Below are positions 26,984 through 34,353 of a stretch of 64,000 bases of DNA, piece by piece. Each line of letters opens with the position of its first letter. Positions within the stretch are counted from its first letter, which is position 1. The notes under the pieces were generated by a model. The model saw only the letters and a program-made list of their open reading frames with translations, had not been told where the DNA came from and ran no database searches. The position numbers and the translations under genes are program-made. Source of the DNA: Robiginitalea sp. SC105 (GTDB taxonomy: Bacteria > Bacteroidota > Bacteroidia > Flavobacteriales > Flavobacteriaceae); NCBI RefSeq assembly GCF_014243345.1, contig NZ_JACLZF010000001.1:496001-560000 (forward strand), in the 5' to 3' direction.

Positions 26984-27853
26984 TTAGTCATTCAGGAAAT
27001 CCAGTTCAAAAAAACGAACGGCATTTTCATAGAATATCTTTCGTTTGTCCTGCTCATCCAGGAATTCAAAACTGTCCAGTCTTCTGATGCTGTTCTCAAG
27101 CTCATCAGGCCAGTACATGCTATCTGAACCGAACATTACCCTGTCCACGAATCCATAATCCTTTACCTTCTTTAAGAACTCCGCTACATGGAAAGGAGTG
27201 GATCCCCCCTGCAGGAAGAGGACAGCCCCCAGATCAACATATACTTGTGGGTATTGATCCATCAGAGCTAATGTGTTTTCAAAAAACGGGATCCCGGCAT
27301 GCATCAGGTAAATCTTGAGTTTGGGATATTTTATGAGGACTTCGTCAATCAATAACGGATCCCCGAGATGTAATCTGAATTCTGGATAGCGTTTGTAGAT
27401 GGAAGGTGGCCCCCGCCCGGTGTGAAGTGCGATAGGAATTCCCTCGCGTTCACAAATCTTTAAAAAAGGGGCAAATCCGGGATCCGCAACAGTCATTCCA
27501 TTGAACATAGGCATAAACTCCCCCCATACCTGAACTTTATCCTGCTCGATGAGACTTTTGAATTGGATCGTGTCAAACTCCGGGTAGTTATTGCTTTCAT
27601 AGCCCTGAAGCATCCTTGACTCCATATCCGCGTCAAACGCTCCTCCGCTCTTCACCGCATACACGATATTGTATTTTTCAAAGACCCGTTTCATTTCCTT
27701 CTTGAACAATTCAAAATTCTCCGGGGCACCTTGAACGGGACGATATGTTCTTTCGGTATATCCATGAACGTGAACATCGATAATGGGCTTGACTCCATCC
27801 TGGGCCATCGCCGTAAATGTCAGAATAAAAAGAAACAGAGTTATTCTTTTCAT
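26984..27853 (-). CDS. Secreted amidohydrolase family protein
   Basis: A 289-residue protein with a signal peptide (MKRITLFLFILTFTAMAQ) and an amidohydrolase_2-type barrel. The metal pair is HVH in IIDVHVHG (His28, His30). Later ligands are seen in IALHTGRG, YLMHAG and MFGSDSMYW (Asp). The longer frame to 27883 was not used because the ATG at 27853 starts a clean signal peptide. A hydrolase or decarboxylase acting outside the cytoplasm is likely, but the substrate is unknown. Confidence 0.85.
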   Translation of the reverse strand: MKRITLFLFILTFTAMAQDGVKPIIDVHVHGYTERTYRPVQGAPENFELFKKEMKRVFEKYNIVYAVKSGGAFDADMESRMLQGYESNNYPEFDTIQFKSLIEQDKVQVWGEFMPMFNGMTVADPGFAPFLKICEREGIPIALHTGRGPPSIYKRYPEFRLHLGDPLLIDEVLIKYPKLKIYLMHAGIPFFENTLALMDQYPQVYVDLGAVLFLQGGSTPFHVAEFLKKVKDYGFVDRVMFGSDSMYWPDELENSIRRLDSFEFLDEQDKRKIFYENAVRFFELDFLND

Positions 27854-27892
27854 AATCAAAACTTTAAGGATTATAAGGTGCAATACAAAGGG

Positions 27893-27975
27893 TCCGGCTA
27901 TGACAGGGCGCTTGAATGCGCAGGCCCAGGCAGACCAAATTTGTATTCAATTAAGATAAGAAATTAGCGCAAACC
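27893..27975. repeat. Possible degenerate R element (R8)
   Basis: GTCCGGCTATGACAGGGCGC resembles the opening of R7, and the later TTAAGATAAGAAATTAGCGC is only loosely like the R tail. It lies at the 3' end of DUF6090 copy 4. Weak. Confidence 0.25.
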
Positions 27976-28042
27976 CCTGAGGCCGATGGGTTATGGGCCC
28001 TGCGGATTGCGAGTAAAATATGCCGGCACGCCCCATATATAG

Positions 28043-28798
28043 TCAGTCCTTGTTCAGTTCAGTCCGGATCAAAGCCATTAGTTCTTCAAGGGACTCCTGG
28101 ATTTGAAGCAAATAATTCCTTCCAGTAGACAACGCGCCATAGACATCCCGGCATTCCGAAACCAATTCCTCATAGTTGGCATTGAAACGATCCGGATCTG
28201 CATGGCTGAGGAAGGTGAATTCCGATTGGGCATTGTAGGTACCCAAAAAGCGGATTTTCTTTCGGATCAGGGAATTAAGCTGATTGTGGAATTTTTGATC
28301 CACCGTGGCATCCACGTCCTGATAGCGTTTGTATTGAAAATCATACAGGTTGATCAACCGGGATTTAATCTGGTCGGATTCCAGCAGTTCCATACTGTTG
28401 TTGGAGGTAATCAGTTCATATACCCCGGATTTCGGATAAAAGCTCATGATGCCGCCAAACAGGTAACCGAGTTTTTGATCCAGTGTGTCCTGGTCAACCC
28501 CTTGTGCATAGGGATTTTGGGGGCTCAGGATGAGGTCCTTCTGAATGGCCAGGCTCCGGGTTTGAAGTAAGATGGCCCGTTTCACCTCCATGGAATCCTG
28601 TTGCATGGAGGTTAGCAAATTGATGTAGATCTCCCGTGCCACCGCCCGGGATTTCCGCGTCTCATTCCAGGTATTGATTTGCAGGGCGATCAGGATTCCG
28701 ATAACCACAAGCACTATTTCCCCTATGGCATAGAGCATATACTTACGGAATCTAGCATCTAAGAGTAGTGTTTGCCGAATTTTTCGAAAGAATTTCAT
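28043..28798 (-). CDS. DUF6090 family membrane protein (copy 4)
   Basis: A 251-residue DUF6090 protein. The frame extends to 28906, but the ATG at 28798 starts the conserved basic leader (MKFFRKIRQTLLLDARFRKY), as in the other copies. The helix IGEIVLVVIGILIALQIN and TWN follow, then a helical domain. It shares the IVLVVIGILIALQI helix with copy 5 rather than with copies 2 and 3, so the island holds two sub-lineages. Function is unknown. Confidence 0.8.
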   Translation of the reverse strand: MKFFRKIRQTLLLDARFRKYMLYAIGEIVLVVIGILIALQINTWNETRKSRAVAREIYINLLTSMQQDSMEVKRAILLQTRSLAIQKDLILSPQNPYAQGVDQDTLDQKLGYLFGGIMSFYPKSGVYELITSNNSMELLESDQIKSRLINLYDFQYKRYQDVDATVDQKFHNQLNSLIRKKIRFLGTYNAQSEFTFLSHADPDRFNANYEELVSECRDVYGALSTGRNYLLQIQESLEELMALIRTELNKD

Positions 28799-28859
28799 CC
28801 CTGGTTGGTGATTGATTATAACAAAGAACAGGACCCTGTTACTTACGGAAAGCAATATA

Positions 28860-28922
28860 CAGTGAGGCCTGGCGCTACCCGGCGGGTTAGAGTCAAAAGT
28901 CAGCAATATCCCGCGGATGGAA
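28860..28922. repeat. Possible degenerate R element (R9)
   Basis: GAGGCCTGGCGCTACCCGG is followed by GGTTAGAGTCAAAAGTCAGC and CCGCGGATGG, roughly like the tail of R5. It lies between DUF6090 copies 4 and 5. Weak, by eye. Confidence 0.25.
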
Positions 28923-28960
28923 AACTGCCGAAATGTGGCATACCCGATTTTGTGATTGCG

Positions 28961-29761
28961 CTATTTTTTTAATTCAGTTTCTATTAAATCAATGATGTTG
29001 ATCGTTTTTTCTTTAACACCAGTCGACTGGTCATTGGTGTAAGCGGTGTAACTAAATAATTGCAATAAATAGTCTTCAAAGTCCGGATGACCTAATAAAT
29101 TCCGATAGTCCGATATTTGAACTAAACTGATCAGAGAGTCATAATTCCTAAGTTCCCCAGAAGTGATTTTGGCTCTTAATTCTTTATCATCCAGAAGAAC
29201 CATCATCATCCGCCCAATTTGATAGTTTTCTCTGATGAAAGGAATTAACTGCTTTTCTGTTAATTCAAATATTGCCTGTTCCTCTTCCTTCAGTTCGCTT
29301 AGAAAACTGGAATAGGATGAAACATTGTTTCTTAAATCTGAGTTTTCTATTAAATAGAGCTTGCCGGAATTTATTAATTCATTGCTCACACTGAGTTCCG
29401 GGTCGAAGGTAGGTCTTATGGTAATCCTGAAAAGATGCGCATCAAGACTATCCTGATCAATTAATTCAGGTTTTTCCTTTCGGAATTGCAACAGTTTAAA
29501 ACACGAATGCAACATCTCATTTCTGATATCGATCTTTTGCTCAATCTGCTTGAGATTACTGGTATATTCTTTCGATAGTTGCGATAGGATTTGCCGCTCT
29601 TGTTCTCGGTTTAACCGCTCCTCATTCCAGGTATCAATCTGCAACGCAATCAAAATACCAATAACAACAAGCACGATTTCTCCAATGGCATAAAGCAGAT
29701 ACTTGCCGGATTTGTTTTCTGTCAATAATCTTTGACGGATTCTTCTGAAGAATTTTATCAC
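28961..29761 (-). CDS. DUF6090 family membrane protein (copy 5)
   Basis: A 266-residue DUF6090 protein: leader MIKFFRRIRQRLLTENKSGK, helix IGEIVLVVIGILIALQID, then TWN and a long helical domain, ending in IDLIETELKK. The base composition is clearly AT-rich. It and copy 4 are neighbours in the same orientation, as expected of recent tandem spread or repeated capture of related cassettes. Function is unknown. Confidence 0.8.
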   Translation of the reverse strand: MIKFFRRIRQRLLTENKSGKYLLYAIGEIVLVVIGILIALQIDTWNEERLNREQERQILSQLSKEYTSNLKQIEQKIDIRNEMLHSCFKLLQFRKEKPELIDQDSLDAHLFRITIRPTFDPELSVSNELINSGKLYLIENSDLRNNVSSYSSFLSELKEEEQAIFELTEKQLIPFIRENYQIGRMMMVLLDDKELRAKITSGELRNYDSLISLVQISDYRNLLGHPDFEDYLLQLFSYTAYTNDQSTGVKEKTINIIDLIETELKK

Positions 29762-29828
29762 AAGCGGTTAGTTTCTCTAAAAATATGTCTTTAAATGAAT
29801 TGAGGATTCTGAATTTTTAAGTACATAG

Positions 29829-29892
29829 ATCTGGGTATGACTCGGGGCCGAGCGCCGGAAGTTCCTGTTTTATTGAAAGTTAGTGAAAAAGA
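29829..29892. repeat. R element, copy R6
   Basis: GATCTGGGTATGACTCGGGG, then CCGAGCGCCGGAAG and TTATTGAAAGTTAGTGAAAA. It runs directly into the broken DUF2188 copy B, whose reading frame ends inside it at 29870. Confidence 0.6.
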
Positions 29893-29950
29893 ATTCTGCG
29901 AATTCGCTAATGATGTCTGTCCAGGACCGGAATCCCCTGCTTTGCGGCAT
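29870..29950 (-). pseudogene. Truncated DUF2188 gene, fragment B
   Basis: A 26-codon minus-strand frame beginning MPQSRGFRSWTDIISEFAEF matches the first 18 or so residues of the intact protein at 23631-23921 (MPKSSGSRSW and the following DIISELAE). It then runs into R6 and stops after FFFTNFQ. Upstream similarity also extends past the start. It is a 5' remnant with the DUF2188 domain lost. Confidence 0.65.
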
Positions 29951-29976
29951 TTGAAGATTGTCAATTGACATGGGTT

Positions 29977-30022
29977 AACGTTGAGTATTAACGGTCGTTT
30001 TAATGCCGTTAATGCCTTGTTG
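29977..30022. repeat. Hairpin element E1 (AACG...TTGTTG)
   Basis: AACG at 29977-29980 and TTGTTG at 30017-30022 enclose a perfect 8-bp stem, ATTAACGG (29987-29994) and CCGTTAAT (30006-30013), around the loop TCGTTTTAATG. It lies just downstream (minus strand) of the NTF2-like gene ending at 30050. Its GTTTTAATG loop is shared with E2 while the stem bases are different but still paired. Confidence 0.6.
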
Positions 30023-30049
30023 GTGATGCTTGTTGTATCAATCCAAACC

Positions 30050-30529
30050 TTATTCATGATTTTCTATTGTAGATTCATGAACGTAGATTATTTTCCATTC
30101 ATCATCCCTCCTGGTCATCATCAAACTAACTGCACCTTTTCCATATGGGGAACCATTCCTGTCATCAAAATGGAAGAATACAACAGCATTGTTTCTATCA
30201 ACAATAGTCTGGTCAACATTAAACATTATCAGTTCATAGTATGTGTCAAGAGTGGTCATTGACTCAGCTCCTGCTTTTGATGTTTCATAGTTGCCTGGAG
30301 GGCTAACACCCCTCCAGACATATTTCATATCTGAATGATAATTTGACATCATCTTCTCAGGGTCAACCTTGCCACTCCAGGAGTTGAGCCAGTTTTCGGC
30401 AAGACTGAGAGTTTGTTTTTCTATTTGTTTCGTTTCCTCTTCTGTTAGAGATCTTTCATTTTCTGTTGAGCAGTTGAAAAACAAAACTGACGTTAGCAGG
30501 ATTATAAAACACTTAATCAGAAATCTCAT
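30050..30529 (-). CDS. NTF2-like (SnoaL/DUF4440) lipoprotein
   Basis: A 159-residue lipoprotein with leader LTSVLFFNC and an NTF2-like domain (LAENWLNSWSGKVD, then the closing strand EWKIIYVHEST). The ATG at 30529 is preferred because it opens the signal peptide; the frame continues to 30571. The next gene is a paralogue 11 bases upstream. The NTF2 fold covers many ligand-binding and enzymatic roles, so no activity is assigned. Confidence 0.8.
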   Translation of the reverse strand: MRFLIKCFIILLTSVLFFNCSTENERSLTEEETKQIEKQTLSLAENWLNSWSGKVDPEKMMSNYHSDMKYVWRGVSPPGNYETSKAGAESMTTLDTYYELIMFNVDQTIVDRNNAVVFFHFDDRNGSPYGKGAVSLMMTRRDDEWKIIYVHESTIENHE

Positions 30530-30540
30530 TATAACTGATT

Positions 30541-30972
30541 TTAACCTTCGTGTATATGTATGATTTTCCATTCTGAACCAACGCGGGTTAATACCAGCGT
30601 AAATGCATTTTCATCCTTTTCCACATCCTCAAGGCTATCCCCAAGTTGAAAACCGACGATGACATTGTTTTCTTCTATCACTGTCACCACAGGATTAAAA
30701 AGTTTATTGTTGTATGTCTCGACCCCAATAACATATTTCTTCAGAACTTCTTCAAAACCCGCATAAGATAGTGGCTTGCCATGCCAGTAGTATTGTAAAT
30801 CCTTGTGGTGAAGTGACATTATCCTGTCAATGTCAATATCCCCATTCCATGCCTTATTCCAACTTTCTGCGATTTCAAGTGCCTCCTTCTGAATTTTCTC
30901 CCTATCGTATTCTACTGAATTACTACACCCGGTAGCCAGGAGAATAAATAAAAGTGTTGATGTGTTTTTCAT
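30541..30972 (-). CDS. NTF2-like (SnoaL/DUF4440) lipoprotein, paralogue
   Basis: A 143-residue lipoprotein (leader LFILLATGC) with the same NTF2-like layout as its downstream neighbour. Both share a conserved AESWNKAWNGDIDIDRIMSL-type helix and a closing EWKIIHIHEG strand. The pair looks like a tandem duplication within one unit. Function is unknown. Confidence 0.8.
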   Translation of the reverse strand: MKNTSTLLFILLATGCSNSVEYDREKIQKEALEIAESWNKAWNGDIDIDRIMSLHHKDLQYYWHGKPLSYAGFEEVLKKYVIGVETYNNKLFNPVVTVIEENNVIVGFQLGDSLEDVEKDENAFTLVLTRVGSEWKIIHIHEG

Positions 30973-30987
30973 ATCGATTATCGCTAA

Positions 30988-31072
30988 CGGCCCGGCTATG
31001 ACTCGTGGCCAAACGCCGTACGTTTTTGTGTTAGTGAAAGTTAGTGAAAAAGAGGGGTAATCCGGGGCTGAA
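30988..31072. repeat. R element, copy R7
   Basis: AACGGCCCGGCTATGACTCG, then TGGCCAAACGCC and GTGTTAGTGAAAGTTAGTGA and GAGGGGTAATCCGGGGC. This is the most complete R copy and was used to define the order of segments. It is in the 393-base gap 30973-31365, which holds no intact gene, only fragment C. Confidence 0.65.
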
Positions 31073-31178
31073 GGGTTTCAGGACCTTCCCCGTTTACCTG
31101 GACGGCTGCTTTTAAAAGAAGCTCTGCGAGTTCGCTAAGAATGTCTATCCAGGATTGGGATGCGCTGCTTTTTGGCAT
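31041..31178 (-). pseudogene. Frameshifted DUF2188 gene, fragment C
   Basis: A 45-codon minus-strand frame starting MPKSSASQSWIDILSELAEL is homologous at the DNA level to the start of the intact DUF2188 gene for about 110 bases. A one-base shift after the LAEL segment puts it out of frame and the DUF2188 domain is missing; it stops in R7. DNA upstream of the ATG also resembles that of the intact gene. Confidence 0.65.
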
Positions 31179-31365
31179 TTGAATATTTTGATAATGCCTG
31201 AGACTCTCCTTGCAAAAACATTTTGGGTTTTATGGTTTTCCCTGTCACCTGACTACATTGCCTTGCCCTAACCTGTTGATTATAAACATTTCTTACTGAC
31301 CGGGATCATTTTATGTCCTTCTCTTGCAGAGTAGTTTTAACAGCTAATGCTAAAACACCATACCC

Positions 31366-32568
31366 ATGAGACTTCTCAAGAGGATTCTACTCATACTTCC
31401 GGCATTATTTCTGGTCATTTCCTGTTCGGATGATGACGATGAACCAGAAAAGTTCATTCTATCGGTAACCATAATTCCTGAAAATGGGGGAATTGCTTCC
31501 CCGGATGGAGGAACATTCGAGGAGGGAACCGAGGTAACCCTCAAAGGCGAGCCTTCCGAGGGATATCTTTTCAAAGAATGGACGGGGGACCTCAACAGTA
31601 CGGAGAACCCTGTGTTGGTTTCTATGAATTCTGATATGAACGTAACCCTTGTTTTTGTTGTGGCCGATGGGGACAATGATGGTATTTCCGATGATTTGGA
31701 TTCGTGTCTGAACACCCCTGAGGGAGAAGAAGTGGATGAAAAAGGGTGTTCCTCCTCACAGTTGGACACTGACTTGGATGGGGTATCTGATGATGACGAT
31801 CTATGTCCCAATAGTCCTGAAGGAGAAGATGTAAACGAGCACGGATGTCCACTAATATCTCCAGTTTATCTGGATGAAAATGGAATTACCATTAAATGCC
31901 ACGAATGGGGGGAAATTGGTGAACAGGGTACAATTAATGCGGTTGTCTACACTATTGTTGATGAAACTATGTTGAGAGAGATGGCGCAGGATGGGAAAGA
32001 TTTGACCAAAGTTTGTACTACTAAAGTTACAGATATGAGTTATTTGTTCCAATTCTTAAACTTCAACCAAGCCATAGGTTCCTGGGATGTAAGCAATGTC
32101 ACGGATATGGCAGGAATGTTCTGGAATCCTATAGGAATGGGAACTTCAACTCCAAATCCTTTTGACCAGGATATCAGTGCTTGGGATGTAAGCAATGTTA
32201 GCAATATGCGGGTAATGTTTGCGGGTAGCCTGTTCAATCAAGATATTGGTGCCTGGGATGTAAGTAAAGTCACTGATATGAGTGCTATGTTTTCAACTTC
32301 TGTATTCAATCAGGATATAGGCTCCTGGAATGTGAGTAGCGTAACTAACATGGCAAGTATGTTTTTTAATTCTTCCTTTGATCAACCCATACAGAACTGG
32401 GATGTGAGCAATGTCGCTGATATGAATAATATGTTCGCATACTCCTCTTTTAATCAAGACATTAGCTCTTGGGATGTCACAAGCGTTATAGACTGTGGGG
32501 AATTCAGCTTAAACACCCCCCAATGGACCCTGCCTAAACCCAATTTCACGAATTGTAATCCTGATTGA
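31366..32568 (+). CDS. BspA-like (DUF285) surface lipoprotein
   Basis: A 400-residue lipoprotein (leader ALFLVISC, Cys20). It has an InlB-type beta-repeat region near residues 25-100 and an Asp-rich thrombospondin type 3-like calcium-binding stretch ([26 protein letters not shown]). Five or so DUF285 repeats of about 25-30 residues follow ([17 protein letters not shown]-like). Such proteins are surface exposed and often mediate adhesion. It is the only plus-strand gene in the left part of the island. Confidence 0.88.
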   Translation: MRLLKRILLILPALFLVISCSDDDDEPEKFILSVTIIPENGGIASPDGGTFEEGTEVTLKGEPSEGYLFKEWTGDLNSTENPVLVSMNSDMNVTLVFVVADGDNDGISDDLDSCLNTPEGEEVDEKGCSSSQLDTDLDGVSDDDDLCPNSPEGEDVNEHGCPLISPVYLDENGITIKCHEWGEIGEQGTINAVVYTIVDETMLREMAQDGKDLTKVCTTKVTDMSYLFQFLNFNQAIGSWDVSNVTDMAGMFWNPIGMGTSTPNPFDQDISAWDVSNVSNMRVMFAGSLFNQDIGAWDVSKVTDMSAMFSTSVFNQDIGSWNVSSVTNMASMFFNSSFDQPIQNWDVSNVADMNNMFAYSSFNQDISSWDVTSVIDCGEFSLNTPQWTLPKPNFTNCNPD

Positions 32569-32617
32569 GATGGTCACACCCGGGTTGCTTCCTCCTGCGT
32601 CGGAAGCGACCAGAGAA

Positions 32618-32647
32618 GGCGCGAGTTTGCTGCTTGATGTGGTCCCA
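32618..32647. repeat. Direct repeat copy 1 (tRNA-end match)
   Basis: This 30-bp sequence matches 33483-33512 with one mismatch. It contains TGCTGCTTGATGTGGTCCCA, which includes the last 8 bases of the tRNA acceptor end. The left copy is followed by AGGGGATAA instead of the tRNA body. It could be an attachment-site remnant or a duplication. Confidence 0.7.
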
Positions 32648-32694
32648 AGGGGATAATTTCGTATCTTATTTAAGGGATTTAAAGATATAATGTT

Positions 32695-33156
32695 ATGGGT
32701 ATCAAGAGTTTTACAGGACCGAGGAAGAAACAGGAGCCGGAGCAAACGCCCTTGAGCGTCCGGGATTATATGACACGTGAGTTGATCACATTCAGGCCGG
32801 ACCAGTCCGTGGAAGAGGTGATTGACCTGCTTATCAAACACAAGATTTCAGGCGGACCGGTAGTGGATGAGGAAGGGAAGCTGGTGGGTATTATTTCCGA
32901 GGGCGATTGCATCAAGCACATAAGCGAAAGCCGTTACTTTAATTTGCCTATGGAAGAGGGTCAGGTGTCCAGCCGGATGATCCGAAATGTAGAAACCATC
33001 GATGGGAACATGAACATTTTTGATGCAGCCAAGAAATTCCTGAGTGCCCGCAGGCGACGGTTCCCTATATTGGAAAACGGGCGGTTGGTAGGACAGATTT
33101 CGCAGAAAGATATTCTGAAAGCTACCCTGAAGTTAAAATCGCAACATTGGAGGTAA
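32695..33156 (+). CDS. CBS domain pair protein
   Basis: A 153-residue protein consisting of two CBS domains (about residues 22-78 and 90-150), each opening with a VRDYMTRELITF- or SSRMIRNVETID-type strand. CBS pairs bind adenosyl ligands and regulate partners. There is no other domain or membrane segment, and the partner is unknown. The gene lies between the two copies of the 30-bp direct repeat. Confidence 0.88.
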   Translation: MGIKSFTGPRKKQEPEQTPLSVRDYMTRELITFRPDQSVEEVIDLLIKHKISGGPVVDEEGKLVGIISEGDCIKHISESRYFNLPMEEGQVSSRMIRNVETIDGNMNIFDAAKKFLSARRRRFPILENGRLVGQISQKDILKATLKLKSQHWR

Positions 33157-33213
33157 GGCATCGGCAATGACCGGGCATGTAATGTTTGTCCGGGTCCATT
33201 CCTTGCAAGAGTA

Positions 33214-33242
33214 GACCAGAGAAGGCCCGCTCCTGCAAATAG
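33214..33242. repeat. 29-bp direct repeat, copy 1
   Basis: GACCAGAGAAGGCCCGCTCC and the following TGCAAATAG recur identically at 33355-33383, and the first 12 bases recur at 32608-32619. The gap 33157-33504 holds these repeats and a terminator but no gene. Confidence 0.75.
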
Positions 33243-33354
33243 TGTCGAGCGATCACCAATTGTCCGGTGGACATTTGGTAGCGAGGAGCCAGCCGGTGCG
33301 GTGGCGTTAAAATGATAAGCCGACACCTGGGTTGCTTCCTCCTGCGTCGAAAGC

Positions 33355-33383
33355 GACCAGAGAAGGCCCGCTCCTGCAAATAG
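33355..33383. repeat. 29-bp direct repeat, copy 2
   Basis: Identical to 33214-33242. The stretch just before it, GGTTGCTTCCTCCTGCGTCG, is repeated with one or two changes at about 32583-32602. Confidence 0.75.
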
Positions 33384-33467
33384 CAAACCTTGCCTTTGCT
33401 GACGCAAAGCCTGTTTTTACTTTCTGTCCGAAAATCAAAGCAAGCTTTATTTTCTACCAGAAAGCAA

Positions 33468-33493
33468 AAACCCGCGCCTTCTGGCGCGGGTTT
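33468..33493 (-). terminator. Rho-independent terminator after the tRNA
   Basis: AAACCCGCGCC, a TTCT loop and GGCGCGGGTTT form an 11-bp perfect stem. On the minus strand it follows the tRNA by 11 bases and is trailed by a T-rich tract, as expected for termination of the tRNA transcript. Confidence 0.8.
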
Positions 33494-33512
33494 GCTGCTT
33501 GATGTGGTCCCA
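33483..33512. repeat. Direct repeat copy 2 overlapping the tRNA 3' end
   Basis: The right copy of the 30-bp direct repeat spans the right arm of the terminator and the last 8 bases of the tRNA gene. Left copy: 32618-32647. Confidence 0.75.
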
Positions 33513-33578
33513 CCTGGGCTCGAACCAGGGACCACCTGATTATGAGTCAGGTGCTCTAACCAACTGAGCTATAGGACC
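33505..33578 (-). tRNA. tRNA with CAT anticodon (tRNA-Met or tRNA-Ile2)
   Basis: A 74-base cloverleaf on the minus strand: acceptor stem GGTCCTA paired with TGGGACC, D arm AGCTCAGTTGGTTAGAGC, anticodon stem CCTGA-CTCATAA-TCAGG with CAT in the loop, and T arm CCTGG-TTCGAGC-CCAGG. No CCA is encoded. A CAT anticodon means elongator Met, or Ile2 if the C is converted to lysidine; the sequence alone does not settle this. Confidence 0.93.
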
Positions 33579-33666
33579 GGGGAATCGGGTGGGCGGTTCC
33601 CGGATGCTCCAATCGCGTTGCGGAGGTGCGGGAAAACCGCGGGCCGAAACCGGATTTTAGAGCATG

Positions 33667-33697
33667 CAATATTACCACTTATTTCGTGAGGTTGCAA
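33667..33697 (-). promoter_or_regulatory. Possible tRNA promoter
   Basis: On the minus strand TTG (33697-33695), a 20-base gap, then TAATATTG (33674-33667) resembles the Bacteroidetes TTG / TAnnTTTG promoter. It would start transcription about 80 bases upstream of the tRNA. The rest of the 345-base gap 33579-33923 showed no gene. Confidence 0.4.
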
Positions 33698-33923
33698 GCC
33701 GTCCGGGCTAATTGAGGGAGCGGGCAGGGGCCTGTTCTTGGCAGATGGTGCAGAGGGCTTGCAGGCGGGTGAAAGCACCACTCATGTCTGCAGCTGCGAA
33801 TGGGGAAGCACGGTGTGCGGGACAGGCTCTGGGAACGGGGTCCCGCACCGGGGGCAGGGCATAAAATTATTTTTTTACCTGCCTACAATTCAGTAACTTA
33901 AATAGCATCAAAACAACTTAATC

Positions 33924-34346
33924 ATGGGAACAATAGACACCTGGAACAAGTGGGCAGATGCCCATTCGTATTACGCACTGGACGTGTTGCGGGTTGCCCT
34001 GGGGGTATTCCTGTTTGTCAAGGGCGTCAGTTTTATGTCGAACCTGGATATGTTCATGAGCATGATGCGGCCCTACGAGCACATGCCGGGAAGCTGGATT
34101 ATCCTGCACTACGTGGCGGCAGCGCATTTCGTGGGCGGGTTCTTTATCGTCATCGGGCTGCTGACGCGCTGGGCGGTGGCCTTCCAGTTTCCGATCCTGT
34201 TCGGGGCCATCATGACGAATTTTCTGGGCGAGATGATCCCGGCCAACCTGATTACGGCGGTAGTCGTCCTGTTGGTCTGTGTGTTCTTCTTTGTCTACGG
34301 GTCGGGCAAATTTTCCCTGGACAGTTACCTGAACACCTACCAGTAG
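33924..34346 (+). CDS. DoxX family membrane protein
   Basis: A 140-residue protein with four helices (about residues 20-38, 60-82, 85-105 and 110-128). DoxX-like features include VALGVFLFVKGVSF and the GLLTRWAVAFQFPILF segment. Length is typical of single-domain DoxX. Its role is uncertain; relatives are tied to redox or membrane stress. It is the first core gene right of the island and differs from the longer DoxX-like protein at 24331. Confidence 0.85.
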   Translation: MGTIDTWNKWADAHSYYALDVLRVALGVFLFVKGVSFMSNLDMFMSMMRPYEHMPGSWIILHYVAAAHFVGGFFIVIGLLTRWAVAFQFPILFGAIMTNFLGEMIPANLITAVVVLLVCVFFFVYGSGKFSLDSYLNTYQ

Positions 34347-34353
34347 GTCCTTT

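Noticed and set aside
29791-30057. 88-codon minus-strand frame across R6
   Set aside because: It reads through the repeat and the DUF2188 fragment in a wrong frame; the homologous frame is the 26-codon one.
33214-33383. CRISPR array
   Set aside because: Only two copies of a 29-bp repeat 141 bases apart, no further spacers and no cas genes.
16965-33504. Canonical integron
   Set aside because: No IntI-like gene and no standard attC core sites were seen; the cassette-like reading is kept only as a hypothesis.
33569-33781. 70-codon minus-strand frame upstream of the tRNA
   Set aside because: Overlaps the tRNA and its likely promoter, with no recognisable features.
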